Source: Microbacterium ginsengiterrae (GTDB lineage: Bacteria > Actinomycetota > Actinomycetes > Actinomycetales > Microbacteriaceae). Taken from it: 64,000 nt of DNA. The stretch covers positions 186,001 through 250,000 of the forward strand of contig NZ_JACHMU010000001.1 of the NCBI RefSeq assembly GCF_014205075.1, given 5' to 3'. The position numbers and the translations under genes were made by a program. Positions 43,221-53,861 of the stretch are shown piece after piece. Under the pieces are notes generated by a model, which was not told where the DNA came from, ran no database searches, and saw only the letters and a list, made by a program, of their open reading frames with translations. The first letter of the stretch is position 1; each line of letters opens with the position of its first letter.

Positions 43221-45716
43221 TCAGTCGCGGATGCTGGCTCCGAACCGTTCACTGGCCACGGCCACTCCGGCGAGCTTCGCCTCGGTCGCCTCGGCGGCGG
43301 TGAGCGTGCGGTCCGGCGCGCGGAACCGCAGCGCGTACGTGAGGCTCTTCTTGCCGTCATCCACACCCTGGCCGCGATAGTCGTCCACGAGACGCGCGGA
43401 CTCCAGCAGTTCTCCGGCGCCCTCGACGAGGGCCGCACGCAGCTCGCCGGCGGTCACCGCGGCATCGACCACGAGGGATACGTCCTGGGTGGCTGCCGTG
43501 TACGTGGACAGTGATGCCGCCACGACGCGCGCTCCGGCGAGCGCGAGGACGCTGTCGAGGTCGACTTCCAGGACGACGGCGCGGCCGGGAAGATCCGCCT
43601 CGGATGCGACGCTCGGGTGCAGTTCGCCGACATAGCCGACCTCGGTCCCCGCCACGCTCAGCACGCCGGCGCGCCCGGGGTGAAGGGCCGCTCGGCTTCC
43701 CTGGGCCACGTCGATGTCGACACCCGCGGCGACGGCGATCACACGGACGGTGTCCAGCGCGTCCGAGAGGCTGTACGCCTCCACGGCGCGGTCCGGCTGC
43801 CGCGGAGTCGCGTTGCCCGTGAACAGGGCCGCGATGTGGCGGCGCTGCGGTGGGATCGACGCGTTCAGCTCGGCGAGCGTCTCGTCCGAGGGGCGCTGCC
43901 CGAGCGGCGGCACCTCGTCAGTGCCGTAGGCGACGCCCGGCTCGGGGAGGAAGACCGAACCCGTCTCGAAGATCGCGAGGTCGGTGAGACCACGCGAGAT
44001 GTTCCGGTGCGCCGTCTGCATGAGCCCGGGGATCAGCGACCTGCGCAGGTACGGAGCCTGCCCGTCGAGGGGATTCGCGAGCTTGATGCTCGGCAGCGCC
44101 TCGCCACTGGCCGACCCGTGCAGGTGGTTCTGCGTCTCGGTGGTGAAGGGGAACGACGGCGTCTCGATCAGGCCGGCCGCGGCGAGCGCGTTCGCCACAC
44201 GGCGGCGTCCCTGCTGGGCGTCCGTGAGTCCGCGACCGGAGGGCGGGGTCGGCAGCACGGAGGGGATGCGGTCGAGCCCATGGATGCGCGCGACCTCCTC
44301 CGCCAGCGTCCACTTGTCCGTGAGGTCCGGTCGCCAGCTCGGCGGGATGACGTGCCATCCGTCCGAGGTCTCCGTGACCTCGGCGCCGATCATCTCGAGC
44401 GCGTCGACGATCTCCTCGTCGGTGTAGTCGACTCCGATGAGACCGGGGATGAACTCCGCGGGCAGCGCGATGCCGGCGATCTCGAACTCGGAGTACAGCG
44501 CGCCGCCGAGTTCGTCGATGCGGCCGCCGGCCAGTTCCACCATGAGCTCGGCGACGCGACGGGCCGCGACGAACGGCACGAGCGGGTCGACGCCGCGCTC
44601 GAACCGCTTGGACGCCTCGCTGGGGAGCTTGTGCCGACGGGCGGTGCGGGCGATCGAGATCGGATCGAAGATCGCCGCCTCGATGAGCACGTTCCTCGTC
44701 GTGTCCGACATCTCGGTCGTGCCGCCGCCCATCACGCCGGCGAGGCCGATCGGACCGGACTCGTCGGTGATGAGCAGGTCCTCGACGTGCAGCGAGCGCT
44801 CCTGGCCGTCGAGGGTCGTCATCTTCTCGCCCGGCTGCGCGCGACGGACGGTGATCCCGCCGGAGAGCTTGTCGAGGTCGTAACCGTGGATCGGGTTGCC
44901 GAGCTCCAGCATCACGTAGTTGGTGATGTCGATGAGCACCCCGAGGGTACGGATGCCCGCCAGCGACAGACGCGCGACCATCCACGGCGGCGTCGGTCGG
45001 GTCGGGTCGACGTCGCGCACCACGCGGGCGACGAACTCCTGCACCGCGGGGTTGTGCCGCAGCGGTTCTGCGTCGACAGTGATCGGGAAGCCCGAACCGG
45101 GGGCGACCTCGGAGAACTCGTGCTCGGCGGGGTCGCGGAAATCCGCTCCCGTCGCGTGAGCGTACTCGCGGGCGACGCCACGGATCGAGAACGCGTACCC
45201 GCGGTCCGGAGTGACGTTGATCTCGACCGCCTGATCGTCCAGGCCGAGCAGGGCGATGGCATCCGTGCCCACCGGCGCGTCGATGCCGAGCGTCGACAGG
45301 ATGAGGATGCCGTTGTGCTCGTCGCCCAGCCCGAGTTCGCGAGCCGACGCGATCATGCCGTCCGACACGTGCCCGTACGTCTTGCGGGCGGCGATCGGGA
45401 ACGGGCCGGGGAGCACCGAGCCGGGCAGCGTGACGACGACCTTGTCACCCTGGGCGAAGTTGGAGGCGCCGCAGACGATGCCGCGCGGCTCCGCCTCACC
45501 GACGTCCACCTGACACCAGCGGATGGTCTTGCCGTTCTTCTGCGGCTCCTCCTCGAAGGAGAGCACCTGGCCGACCACGACGGGCCCGGAGATGTCGAAG
45601 CCGTGCAGCTCCTCCTCCTCGAAGCCCACCGACACCAGCGCGGCGAAGACGTCGTCTGCCGTGACGCCCTCCGCCACATCGACGTATTCACGCAACCACG
45701 AAAGCGGGACGCGCAT
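43221..45716 (-). CDS. pheT: Phenylalanyl-tRNA synthetase beta subunit
   Basis: With PheS this forms the heterotetramer that charges tRNA-Phe. The 831-aa product has an N-terminal tRNA-binding domain (VVVGQVLSFEEEPQ), B3/B4 editing and B5 domains, and a C-terminal anticodon-binding FDX-ACB domain (LSTYTAATQDVSLVVDAA). ATG at 45716 shares a base with the pheS stop (TGATG). A typical pheST pair. Confidence 0.96.
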   Translation of the reverse strand: MRVPLSWLREYVDVAEGVTADDVFAALVSVGFEEEELHGFDISGPVVVGQVLSFEEEPQKNGKTIRWCQVDVGEAEPRGIVCGASNFAQGDKVVVTLPGSVLPGPFPIAARKTYGHVSDGMIASARELGLGDEHNGILILSTLGIDAPVGTDAIALLGLDDQAVEINVTPDRGYAFSIRGVAREYAHATGADFRDPAEHEFSEVAPGSGFPITVDAEPLRHNPAVQEFVARVVRDVDPTRPTPPWMVARLSLAGIRTLGVLIDITNYVMLELGNPIHGYDLDKLSGGITVRRAQPGEKMTTLDGQERSLHVEDLLITDESGPIGLAGVMGGGTTEMSDTTRNVLIEAAIFDPISIARTARRHKLPSEASKRFERGVDPLVPFVAARRVAELMVELAGGRIDELGGALYSEFEIAGIALPAEFIPGLIGVDYTDEEIVDALEMIGAEVTETSDGWHVIPPSWRPDLTDKWTLAEEVARIHGLDRIPSVLPTPPSGRGLTDAQQGRRRVANALAAAGLIETPSFPFTTETQNHLHGSASGEALPSIKLANPLDGQAPYLRRSLIPGLMQTAHRNISRGLTDLAIFETGSVFLPEPGVAYGTDEVPPLGQRPSDETLAELNASIPPQRRHIAALFTGNATPRQPDRAVEAYSLSDALDTVRVIAVAAGVDIDVAQGSRAALHPGRAGVLSVAGTEVGYVGELHPSVASEADLPGRAVVLEVDLDSVLALAGARVVAASLSTYTAATQDVSLVVDAAVTAGELRAALVEGAGELLESARLVDDYRGQGVDDGKKSLTYALRFRAPDRTLTAAEATEAKLAGVAVASERFGASIRD

Positions 45717-46756
45717 CACACCACCATCCCGAACTGCTCGCTGAAACGGATATCGCCTTCGGCCATGTCGCGCATGTCCTGCACGTCGCTGCGGAACATG
45801 AGGCCGCGTTCGATCCCCATGCCGAATGCGAAGCCGCTGTAGACCTCGGGGTCGATGCCCGCCGCGCGCAGCACGTTCGGGTTGACCATGCCGCAACCGC
45901 CCCATTCGATCCAGCGCGCGCCGCCCTTGAAGGTGGGGTGCCACAGGTCGAGCTCGGCGGATGGCTCAGTGAAGGGGAAGTAGTTGGTGCGGAAGCGCGT
46001 CTTGGCCTCCGGTCCGAACAGCGCCCGCGCGAAGTGGTCGAGCGTGCCCTTGAGGTGCGCCATCGTGATGCCCTTGTCGATCACGAGGCCCTCGAACTGC
46101 GTGAACACGGGGAGGTGGGTCGCATCGAACTCATCGGTGCGGTAGACCCGTCCGGGGCACAGCACGTAGATCGGCACCTCGCGGTCGAGCATCGAGCGCA
46201 CCTGCACGGGGCTCGTGTGCGTGCGCATCACGAGGTGGCGGTCGACGGGGTCGACGAAGAAGGTGTCCTGCATCTGTCGTGCGGGGTGATCCACGTCGAA
46301 GTTCAGCGCGTCGAAGTTGAACCACTCGTGCTCGAGCTCCGGCCCCTCGGCGATCTCCCACCCCATGCCCACGAAGATGTCGCACACATCGTCCTGCAGC
46401 TTCTCGAGTGGATGCCGCGCACCCACCCGGGTGCGCGAGGACACCGCGGTGATGTCGATGCGCTCCTGCTCGAGGCGCGCGGCGAGTTCGGCTTCGGCGA
46501 GCACGGCCTCTCGGGCGTCGAACGCCTCGGTGACCTGGCGGCGTCCCTGGCCGATGAGCTTGCCGAAGGTCGCCTTGTGCTCTGGTGCGACCTGGCGCAT
46601 GGAGGCGTTCAGGACCGCGAGCGGCGAGCCCTCGGCGACGTGGGCGGCGCGGGCCGCCTTCAGTTCTGCGGTGCTGGCAGCGGAGCCGATCGCGCCGAGC
46701 GCGTCGGCGACGGCGGATTCCACCGCCTCTGGGGTGATTTCTGGGGCGTCTGACAC
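45716..46756 (-). CDS. pheS: Phenylalanyl-tRNA synthetase alpha subunit
   Basis: This is the catalytic class-II subunit. The 346-aa product has motif 2 around RTHTSPVQVRSM and motif 3 (SGFAFGMGIERGLMFRSDV), plus the N-terminal coiled coil. The GTG at 46756 yields SDAPEITPEAVESAVADAL, which resembles actinobacterial PheS starts. A GTG at 46780 is the other option. It precedes pheT with a one-base overlap. Confidence 0.95.
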   Translation of the reverse strand: MSDAPEITPEAVESAVADALGAIGSAASTAELKAARAAHVAEGSPLAVLNASMRQVAPEHKATFGKLIGQGRRQVTEAFDAREAVLAEAELAARLEQERIDITAVSSRTRVGARHPLEKLQDDVCDIFVGMGWEIAEGPELEHEWFNFDALNFDVDHPARQMQDTFFVDPVDRHLVMRTHTSPVQVRSMLDREVPIYVLCPGRVYRTDEFDATHLPVFTQFEGLVIDKGITMAHLKGTLDHFARALFGPEAKTRFRTNYFPFTEPSAELDLWHPTFKGGARWIEWGGCGMVNPNVLRAAGIDPEVYSGFAFGMGIERGLMFRSDVQDMRDMAEGDIRFSEQFGMVV

Positions 46757-46799
46757 GAGACCCGAGTCTACCGGGGCCACGCGCCTGTGACGTCTGCGC

Positions 46800-47732
46800 T
46801 CAGCGGCCGAGGCCGCCCACTCCTCCTGCGCCGCCCTGGTCGAACGGACCGGCGCTCTTCTGCGCGGCGATGATCTCGGTGTCGGTGCCCTCGTGCATCA
46901 CCGCGGCGTTGTCGGCAGCGAGCGCCTTGATCCTCGGCGAACGGCGGGTGCGGATCTCCAGGTACTTCGCGATGCCGGAGAGGATGAGGCACATGATGAT
47001 GTAGATGCCGCCGATGATGAACGCCGACTGCAGGATCGGGCGCCCCTGCTGCGAGCTGAGCAGCTTGGCGTAGTACAGCAGTTCCGGGTAGGTGATGATG
47101 AACCCGAGCGCGGTGTCCTTCATGGTCACCACGAGCTGAGCGACGATCACCGGGAGCATGGCGCGGATCGCCTGCGGGAGCAGGATGAGCCGCATCACGC
47201 CGCTCTTGCGGAGTCCGATCGCGTAACCGGCCTCCTTCTGGCCGCGGGGCAACGACTCCACGCCGGCGCGGAGCACCTCGGCGAGGACGGAGCCGTTGTA
47301 CATCATGAGCGCGAGGACCACGGCCCAGTACGGCTCCATCTTCACGCCGAGCGTGGGCAGCCCGTAGTACAGCAGCATCATGAAGACGAGGACGGGGACG
47401 GCACGGAAGAATTCCGTGATCACCGTGACGGGGATGCGCACCCACGCGTGCTCGGACAGTCGTCCGATCGCGAGCACGAAACCGAGCACGAGGCTCAGCA
47501 CGGCCGCGAGGGCGAAGGCGGCGAGCGTGTTGCCGAGCGCCTTGAGGATCTGGCCCCACACGGCGGAGAACGTGAAGATGTACCAGCGGGACGCGTCGAA
47601 CTGCCCCGTCTCGTAGAAGCGGTAGCCGACGAAGCCGATCACCGCGAGCACCACGATGACCGTGGCGACGCCGATGAGCCGGTTCCTGAAGATCGCCTTG
47701 GGACCGGGGACGTCGTACAGGACGGAAGTCAT
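46800..47732 (-). CDS. gluD: Glutamate-type ABC transporter permease
   Basis: A polar amino-acid permease of the HisMQ type, 310 aa. It has about five TM helices and the EAA loop GVESLPRGQKEAGYAIGLRK. A Gly-rich disordered C-terminus follows (PFDQGGAGGVGGLG). The ATG at 47732 overlaps the companion permease stop by ATGA. Substrate glutamate is inferred from GluABCD-like order and similarity; another acidic amino acid is possible. Confidence 0.85.
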   Translation of the reverse strand: MTSVLYDVPGPKAIFRNRLIGVATVIVVLAVIGFVGYRFYETGQFDASRWYIFTFSAVWGQILKALGNTLAAFALAAVLSLVLGFVLAIGRLSEHAWVRIPVTVITEFFRAVPVLVFMMLLYYGLPTLGVKMEPYWAVVLALMMYNGSVLAEVLRAGVESLPRGQKEAGYAIGLRKSGVMRLILLPQAIRAMLPVIVAQLVVTMKDTALGFIITYPELLYYAKLLSSQQGRPILQSAFIIGGIYIIMCLILSGIAKYLEIRTRRSPRIKALAADNAAVMHEGTDTEIIAAQKSAGPFDQGGAGGVGGLGR

Positions 47733-48376
47733 CGCGCGATCCTCCACTTGTTCTCGAGATAGCGCTGCGCCCAGCTGAGCAGCATGACCAGGGCGACGAA
47801 GACGAGTGCGACCCACAGGAGGACGGCGAGTGCGTTCTCGCCGCGCTCGCTGAGGTACGAGCGGATGGCGCCGAGCTCGAGGACCGAGAAGCCGGCGGCG
47901 ACCGTCGTGTTCTTCAACAGTGCGATGAACACGCTCATCATGGGGGGAACGACGGAGCGGAACGCCTGCGGAAGAACGACGAGGCTCATGACCTGCCCGA
48001 ACGGCAGTCCGATCGCCCGTGCGGCCTCCGCCTGCCCGACGGGGACGGTGTTGATCCCGGCCCGCAGCACCTCGGCGACGTAGGTCGCCGTGTAGATGCC
48101 GATCGCCAGGATGCCGAGGACCGTGGTGCTCAGCCGTGGGAGCCCCAGCTGCGGGTATCCGAAGATGAAGAAGAAGAAGACCAGCGTGAGCGGGGTGTTC
48201 CTGATGAGGTTCACGTACACCGTGCCCACCCCGCGTGCGATCGGGACCGGCGATACGCGCGCGGCGCCGACGATGATGCCGAGCACCAGCGCGAGCAGCC
48301 CGCCGCCGAAGAAGATCAGCAGAGTGTTGCTGATCGCCTCGCCCCACAGGTCGAGGTTCCCGAAGATGACGTCCAC
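47729..48376 (-). CDS. gluC: Glutamate-type ABC transporter permease
   Basis: The second HisMQ-type permease, 215 aa. It begins MDVIFGNLDLWGEAISNTLL and has an EAA loop GINTVPVGQAEAARAIGLPF that contacts the ATPase. With the neighbouring permease it forms the heterodimeric channel. Position within binding protein, permease, permease is standard for GluBCD. Confidence 0.86.
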   Translation of the reverse strand: MDVIFGNLDLWGEAISNTLLIFFGGGLLALVLGIIVGAARVSPVPIARGVGTVYVNLIRNTPLTLVFFFFIFGYPQLGLPRLSTTVLGILAIGIYTATYVAEVLRAGINTVPVGQAEAARAIGLPFGQVMSLVVLPQAFRSVVPPMMSVFIALLKNTTVAAGFSVLELGAIRSYLSERGENALAVLLWVALVFVALVMLLSWAQRYLENKWRIAR

Positions 48377-48437
48377 GCCGTCTTCCCTTCTGAAGATCTG
48401 GGAGGGGGCGGCCCTTCTCGGGCCGCCCCCTGGTCAA

Positions 48438-49337
48438 TCAGTCGACTGCGGGCTGCTCGACCGTGATCCCGGACGAGCCGAGGTTCTTGTCGAAGATCGC
48501 CTGCCAGATGTCGCCACCGTCGGTGAAGAGGGTGTTGATGTGCTCCTGGAGCACGTCGTCGCCCTTGGCGAGGCCGACGCCGTAGCGCTCCTCCGTGAAG
48601 GGCTCACCGACGACCTTGAGGTTGTCCGGGTCCGCTGCCGCGTAGCCGATGAGGATCGCCTGGTCGGTGGTGACCGCCTGGACCTCGCCGTTGAGCAGCG
48701 CCTCGACGCATGCGGAGTACAGGTCGAACTCGCGCGTGGGGACATCCGGGTAGTTGTCGCGGATGTTCTGGATCGGCGTGGAACCGGTCGCCGAGCACAC
48801 CGTGGTGTCCGCCGTCAGGTCGGCCTCGCTGCTGATGTCGCTGTCCGCGGCGACGAGGAGACCCTGACCGGTGATGAAGTACGGACCGGCGAAGTTGATC
48901 TGCTCCTTGCGCTTGTCCGTGATCGAGTAGGTGCCGACGTAGTAGTCGATGTCACCGTTGGTGATGGCCTGCTCGCGGTTCGCGGAGGCGATCGGCTTGA
49001 ACTCGATCTTGTCCTCGTCGTAGCCGAGGGATGCCGCGATCCAGCGGGCGATGTCGACGTCGAAGCCGGTGCGCTCCTGCGTCGTGACGTCGAGGTATCC
49101 GAGACCGGGCTGGTCCTCCTTCACACCGATGACGACGCCGTCGCGGGCGGTGATCTCGTCGAAGGTGGGGCTGCCGTCCAGGGAGACGTCTTCGGCCACC
49201 TCGAACCACGTGGTGGGCTCCTCGGCGTCTCCGCCGGCGTCACCGGGCGTGCTCGGGCTGCCGCTGTTGCAGGCGGTGAGGGCCAGCAGCGCTGCCGCTG
49301 CGATCCCGATTCCCGCCAGTGTCCGTGTGCGTCGCAT
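48438..49337 (-). CDS. gluB: Glutamate-type ABC transporter substrate-binding lipoprotein
   Basis: The 299-aa protein starts with a signal peptide and lipobox LLALTACNSG, so it is anchored by Cys outside the membrane. A mature SBP_bac_3 domain follows (GYLDVTTQERTGFDVDIARW, then ITNGDIDYYVGTYSITDKR). It would capture acidic amino acids for the permeases downstream. The ligand is inferred from operon type. Confidence 0.88.
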   Translation of the reverse strand: MRRTRTLAGIGIAAAALLALTACNSGSPSTPGDAGGDAEEPTTWFEVAEDVSLDGSPTFDEITARDGVVIGVKEDQPGLGYLDVTTQERTGFDVDIARWIAASLGYDEDKIEFKPIASANREQAITNGDIDYYVGTYSITDKRKEQINFAGPYFITGQGLLVAADSDISSEADLTADTTVCSATGSTPIQNIRDNYPDVPTREFDLYSACVEALLNGEVQAVTTDQAILIGYAAADPDNLKVVGEPFTEERYGVGLAKGDDVLQEHINTLFTDGGDIWQAIFDKNLGSSGITVEQPAVD

Positions 49338-49373
49338 GTGCGTCTCCTTCGTGTGCTGTGTGTGCAGTGTGGG

Positions 49374-50123
49374 TCAGTGGGTGAGGAGCTTCGAGAGGAA
49401 GTCCTTGGCGCGGTCGCTGCGCGGGTTGGTGAAGAACTCCTCCGGCGTGGCCTCCTCGACGATGCGGCCGTCGGCCATGAACACCACGCGGTCGGCCGCC
49501 TTGCGCGCGAAGCCCATCTCGTGGGTGACGACGATCATCGTCATCCCCTCCTTCGCGAGCTGCACCATGACGTCGAGGACCTCGTTGATCATCTCGGGGT
49601 CCAGTGCGCTGGTCGGTTCGTCGAAAAGCATGACCTTGGGGTGCATGGCCAGCGCGCGGGCGATCGCGACGCGCTGCTGCTGTCCGCCCGACAGCTGCGC
49701 GGGCAGCTTGGACGCCTGCTGGGCGACCCCGACCCGCTCGAGCAGGGCCATCGCCTCCTTGTCGGCGTCGGCCTTCTTCAGGCCGCGCACCTTGATCGGC
49801 CCGAGGGTCACGTTCTCGAGGATCGTAAGGTGGGCGAACAGGTTGAACGACTGGAAGACCATACCGACGTCGGCCCGCAGCTTGGCGAGGCTCTTGCCCT
49901 CGGCGGGCAGCTCCTTGCCGTCGATGCTGATCGTGCCGCTCGTGATCGTCTCGAGGCGGTTGATCGTGCGGCACAGCGTCGACTTCCCGGAGCCGGAAGG
50001 GCCGATGACGACGACCACTTCGCCGGCGTTGACGGTCAGGTTGATGTCCGTCAGCGCCTGGAAATCGCCGTAATGCTTCTGAACGTCGTCCACCACGACA
50101 AGGGGTGCGCCAGTCTCGGTCAT
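49374..50123 (-). CDS. gluA: Glutamate-type ABC transporter ATP-binding protein
   Basis: A polar amino-acid ABC ATPase of 249 aa. It has Walker [10 protein letters not shown], the Q-loop in [18 protein letters not shown] signature [15 protein letters not shown], and Walker [15 protein letters not shown]. It is the first gene of the gluABCD-like operon. A GTTAC/GTAAC inverted repeat lies about 50 bp upstream. Confidence 0.9.
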   Translation of the reverse strand: MTETGAPLVVVDDVQKHYGDFQALTDINLTVNAGEVVVVIGPSGSGKSTLCRTINRLETITSGTISIDGKELPAEGKSLAKLRADVGMVFQSFNLFAHLTILENVTLGPIKVRGLKKADADKEAMALLERVGVAQQASKLPAQLSGGQQQRVAIARALAMHPKVMLFDEPTSALDPEMINEVLDVMVQLAKEGMTMIVVTHEMGFARKAADRVVFMADGRIVEEATPEEFFTNPRSDRAKDFLSKLLTH

Positions 50124-50147
50124 GTCTTCACACTAGAAGCACAACTA

Positions 50148-50170
50148 GGCCGGAACCAGCAGATCCGGCC
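50148..50170 (-). terminator. Hairpin between the methyltransferase and gluA
   Basis: GGCCGGA and TCCGGCC form a perfect 7-bp stem with a 9-base loop, downstream of the SpoU gene. It lacks a U-run and lies in the gluA upstream region. Confidence 0.4.
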
Positions 50171-50171
50171 G

Positions 50172-50193
50172 CGGGTTACCGAGTTGTAACCGG
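50172..50193. promoter_or_regulatory. Inverted repeat upstream of gluA
   Basis: GGTTAC (50174-50179) and GTAACC (50186-50191) with a 6-bp spacer, plus partial outer symmetry, make an operator-like palindrome 50-70 bp before gluA. Confidence 0.4.
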
Positions 50194-50201
50194 TTTCGGG
50201 G

Positions 50202-51014
50202 TCAGTCCGCGTCTGCTGCTCGCTGCGCGAAGGCGCTCTCGTAGAGGCACACGCTCGCGGCGGTCGCGAGGTTGAGCGATTCGGCACGGCCGAAGATCGG
50301 CAGCTTGAGGACGTGATCGGCGAGCTCGAGTGCGTGCTCCTCGAGACCGCGCGCCTCGTTGCCGAACAACCAGGCCGTCGGCTGTGCGAGCACTCCCCCG
50401 GCCCGTGCGCGCAGCAGATCGTCGCCCTTCACATCGGCGGCGAGGACCGTGACACCGGCGGCATGTGCGCGCTCGATGACGTCCGCCAGGTCGCCGCCGA
50501 CGGAGATCGGCAGGTGGAAGAGCGAGCCGGTCGTCGAACGGACGACCTTGGGGTTGTACGGATCCACCGTGCGGCCGGTGAGGACGACGGCATCCGCCCC
50601 TGAGGCGTCAGCGGCCCGGATGATGGTGCCGAGGTTGCCCGGATCGCGCACCTCCTCGCAGATGGCGACCAGACGTGGGGACGCCGCGAAGATGTCCTTC
50701 ACTGAGGCGGGCATCTGGCGGGCGACCGCGATGACGCCCTGCGGGGTGACCGTGTCGGCCATGGCGTTGAGGACGTACTCGGTGACGAACTCCACCGTGA
50801 CGCCGTGCTCGTCGGCCGCGGCACGCAGATCGGGATGCTTCTCCCACCCGGTCGGCGTCGCGAACAGTTCGACGATGGCGTCCGGCCGATAGGCCAGCGC
50901 CTCGCGGACCGCCTGGGGACCTTCGAGAAGGAACAGGCCCGTGTCCGTTCGCGCGCTGCGCTTGGTCAACTTCGCGACGGCTCTCACACGCGGGGACCGG
51001 GGATTCTCCAGCAC
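50202..51014 (-). CDS. SpoU/TrmH-family rRNA 2'-O-methyltransferase
   Basis: The 270-aa protein has an N-terminal substrate-binding part ([20 protein letters not shown]). The SPOUT knot motifs follow: motif 1 in [20 protein letters not shown], motif 2 in [12 protein letters not shown], and motif 3 [22 protein letters not shown]. Linked to infC-rpmI-rplT in many Actinobacteria. The target ribose is not determinable here. Confidence 0.9.
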   Translation of the reverse strand: MLENPRSPRVRAVAKLTKRSARTDTGLFLLEGPQAVREALAYRPDAIVELFATPTGWEKHPDLRAAADEHGVTVEFVTEYVLNAMADTVTPQGVIAVARQMPASVKDIFAASPRLVAICEEVRDPGNLGTIIRAADASGADAVVLTGRTVDPYNPKVVRSTTGSLFHLPISVGGDLADVIERAHAAGVTVLAADVKGDDLLRARAGGVLAQPTAWLFGNEARGLEEHALELADHVLKLPIFGRAESLNLATAASVCLYESAFAQRAADAD

Positions 51015-51048
51015 GGCCTCAGTCTACGGACACAGGCGCAGGAATGCC

Positions 51049-51082
51049 GAAACGGGCGCCCTCCGAGGAGGACGCCCGTTTC
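51049..51082 (-). terminator. Terminator after rplT
   Basis: GAAACGGGCG pairs with CGCCCGTTTC (10 bp), with further pairing of CCTCC/GGAGG in the loop. It lies 12 bp after the rplT stop. Confidence 0.85.
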
Positions 51083-51093
51083 AGGGAAGATGC

Positions 51094-51480
51094 TTACGCA
51101 GCAGACTTCGGAGCGTTGACGTCCGAAGGCAGAGCGCCCTTCGCCGTCGCGACGAGCGAGGCGAACGTGGCGGGCTCGTTCACCGCGAGCTCGGCGAGCA
51201 TGCGGCGGTCGACCTGGACGCCGGCGAGGCCGAGGCCCTGGATGAAGCGGTTGTACGTGATGCCGTTCTGGCGAGCGGCGGCGTTGATGCGCTGGATCCA
51301 GAGGCGGCGGAAGTCGCCCTTGCGCTTGCGACGGTCACGGTACGAGTAGACCAAGGAGTGGATGACCTGTTCCTTGGCCTTGCGGTACAGGCGCGAACGC
51401 TGACCGCGGTAGCCGGAGGCGCGCTCAAGGATGACGCGACGCTTCTTGTGGGCGTTTACCGCCCGCTTGACTCTTGCCAT
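51094..51480 (-). CDS. rplT: 50S ribosomal protein L20
   Basis: Basic 128-aa protein with the L20 start [19 protein letters not shown] and the [20 protein letters not shown] motif. It binds 23S rRNA early in 50S assembly. Third gene of infC-rpmI-rplT. A C-terminal Ala/Lys tail of about 12 residues is typical for this group. Confidence 0.97.
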   Translation of the reverse strand: MARVKRAVNAHKKRRVILERASGYRGQRSRLYRKAKEQVIHSLVYSYRDRRKRKGDFRRLWIQRINAAARQNGITYNRFIQGLGLAGVQVDRRMLAELAVNEPATFASLVATAKGALPSDVNAPKSAA

Positions 51481-51512
51481 TTTCTTGTGTTCCTATTCGT
51501 GCGTTCGGGCGC

Positions 51513-51710
51513 TCAGCCGCGGCCGAGAAGCTTCTTGGCGACCTTGCTGTCGGCAGCCGACAGCACCTGGTCCTGGTTGAGGCGGCGGGTGCGACGGCTC
51601 GACTTGTGCTCGAGGTTGTGGCGCATGCCGGCCTGCTGCTTCTTCAGCTTTCCGCTGCCGGTGATCTTGAAGCGCTTCTTGGCACCCGAGTGGGTCTTCT
51701 GCTTCGGCAT
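51513..51710 (-). CDS. rpmI: 50S ribosomal protein L35
   Basis: A 65-aa basic protein starting [20 protein letters not shown] and ending [10 protein letters not shown], the normal L35 form. It lies between infC and rplT with short gaps. Confidence 0.97.
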   Translation of the reverse strand: MPKQKTHSGAKKRFKITGSGKLKKQQAGMRHNLEHKSSRRTRRLNQDQVLSAADSKVAKKLLGRG

Positions 51711-51781
51711 CTTCTCTTCCTTCGTATGGCGCCTTCTCAGGCGACGTTGTCAACCCGCAGAGCGGGAGTGTGCGGGGCGGA

Positions 51782-52390
<609 letters not shown>

Positions 52391-52640
52391 GCGGAACTCC
52401 TTAGACGGTGGGATTCGGTCGGTGCACCGCGTTTGCGGCACATCGTGAAATCGGAATCGCCACCCACCCGCCGGCATTCAGACGCCGGCTTCGCACCCTG
52501 ATCATCGAACTTCGTCCGAACGACCGGCGTGAGCCGGCGGAGTGCAAGACCCGGTAGCCTTGAACGGCAAGCGCGGGTGGGAAGTGAATCCTCTTTCGAA
52601 CCGGAGCATGTCGCTCCGGAGCCCGCCAAAGTCTAACAGA
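52391..52640 (-). promoter_or_regulatory. Structured 5' leader of infC
   Basis: The leader contains several self-complementary stems. These are GCCGGC repeats at 52470-52475 and 52484-52489, a CCGGC/GCCGG stem near 52525-52540, and CCGGAGC/GCTCCGG (52601-52607 with 52613-52619). It is GC-rich and seems longer than needed for a plain UTR, suggesting regulatory RNA structure. No gene is visible here. Confidence 0.5.
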
Positions 52641-52652
52641 AGGCAAGGCGAA

Positions 52653-53045
52653 GTGACGATTCCGGCTCCAGATCATGGCCACGACGAGCGCGACGAGCAG
52701 TGGCGCAAGCAGGAGGATGCCGCTTCAGCGGCCACGAGGGACATCGCTGACGTCCCCGCCGTCGAGGTGATCACGACCGCCGCCGTGCACCTGATGAGTG
52801 CCGCTGCGGTCAAGCTCGGCCTCGCGGACGACCCGGACTCTCAACTGGATCTGGACGAGGCGCGCAAGCTCGTCAACGCCCTCGCCGGCCTCATCACCGC
52901 CGGTGCACCGGAGATCAGCGACATGCACGCGCGGTCTCTGCGCGACGGGCTGCGCTCCCTGCAGCTCGCCTTCCGCGAGGCCTCCGCCATCCCCGATCCG
53001 ATCGGCAAGGGACCGGGCGAGAAGTGGACCGGACCGGTCAACTGA
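52653..53045 (+). CDS. DUF1844 family protein
   Basis: GTG at 52653 gives 130 aa. The C-terminal half matches DUF1844: EVITTAAVHLMSAAAVKLGL, then LDLDEARKLVNALAGLITAG and LRDGLRSLQLAFREAS. Widespread in Actinobacteria next to infC, and divergent from it here. The N-terminal 35 residues are charged and disordered. Function unknown. Confidence 0.85.
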   Translation: MTIPAPDHGHDERDEQWRKQEDAASAATRDIADVPAVEVITTAAVHLMSAAAVKLGLADDPDSQLDLDEARKLVNALAGLITAGAPEISDMHARSLRDGLRSLQLAFREASAIPDPIGKGPGEKWTGPVN

Positions 53046-53066
53046 CCCAGGCCGCTCCCCTCGCCA

Positions 53067-53861
53067 TCACTCGGCGCGTCGCAGAGTGACGGTGAGGGAG
53101 TCGGCGAGGACCGCGATGCGATCGTCGGCCGCCCACCGCTGAGCCAGTCGGGAGAGCACGGCGTCGAGCGTCGCTCGTTCCAGCCCGTCGATGAGGTCGA
53201 GGATCACGACCAGTTCCGGTCCGCGGAGGCGGGCGTCCGGGTCCCCCGGCGCGACGGACACGTCGATCACGGCGAGTTCGTGCGCCACACTCTCCTGGAG
53301 CGCCGTGAACACTTCAGGGGAAAGAAAACTGGGCTCCCACCGCTCCCCCTGCGCGATCGCCCACACGGCGGGGCGGCGGATGACGAACTCCGTCGGGGAG
53401 GTCGGATCCAGCACGATCAGGTCGGTGCCCTCCGCCGATGCCGCCAGTGCCGCGCGCACCGCCTCGACGGGGATCGGCCGCGCCGCGGCATCCCACGTCT
53501 GCATCGCCGTGACGGAGGAGAACACCGGCTGCACCTTGCGGCCGTCCGGTGCCGCGACGGTGACGATCGAGAGCTCCTGGGTCTTGTCGACCGTCAGGCC
53601 TGTCGGACCGACGCCCTCATCGCCCTTCTCCGCGATGAGGGGCACGAGCACCCGCGCTGAGCGGAAGGCATCGACGACCTCGACCTGCGTGCCCTCCCCC
53701 GCGCGGAACCGGATCAGCGCGTCGAGCAGAGCGGGGTCTGCGGAGCCGTCGTCGGCGGAGTGCGGGTTCGCCTCGAAACTGCGCCCCTCCCAGGGGACGC
53801 CGGCCGAATCCCCGGCGTTCGGTGCGCCGTGGTCGCAGCCGTCGTCAGTCGCCGGCGACAT
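53067..53861 (-). CDS. SseB family protein
   Basis: ATG at 53861 gives 264 aa. The protein has the SseB_N-like start [20 protein letters not shown], then [17 protein letters not shown] and [20 protein letters not shown]. Family members are of uncertain role; the enterobacterial one enhances serine sensitivity. Its 5' end overlaps priA by 17 bp, which places it at the end of the his cluster. Confidence 0.85.
   Translation of the reverse strand: MSPATDDGCDHGAPNAGDSAGVPWEGRSFEANPHSADDGSADPALLDALIRFRAGEGTQVEVVDAFRSARVLVPLIAEKGDEGVGPTGLTVDKTQELSIVTVAAPDGRKVQPVFSSVTAMQTWDAAARPIPVEAVRAALAASAEGTDLIVLDPTSPTEFVIRRPAVWAIAQGERWEPSFLSPEVFTALQESVAHELAVIDVSVAPGDPDARLRGPELVVILDLIDGLERATLDAVLSRLAQRWAADDRIAVLADSLTVTLRRAE

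Noticed and set aside
43617..45842. Open frame of 741 codons opposite pheT
   Set aside because: Composition is Arg/Asp/Val/Gly-heavy, a shadow of pheT codon usage, and there is no homology signal.
48096..50189. Open frame of 697 codons opposite the glutamate-type transporter genes
   Set aside because: It spans several real genes on the other strand and shows typical antisense composition.
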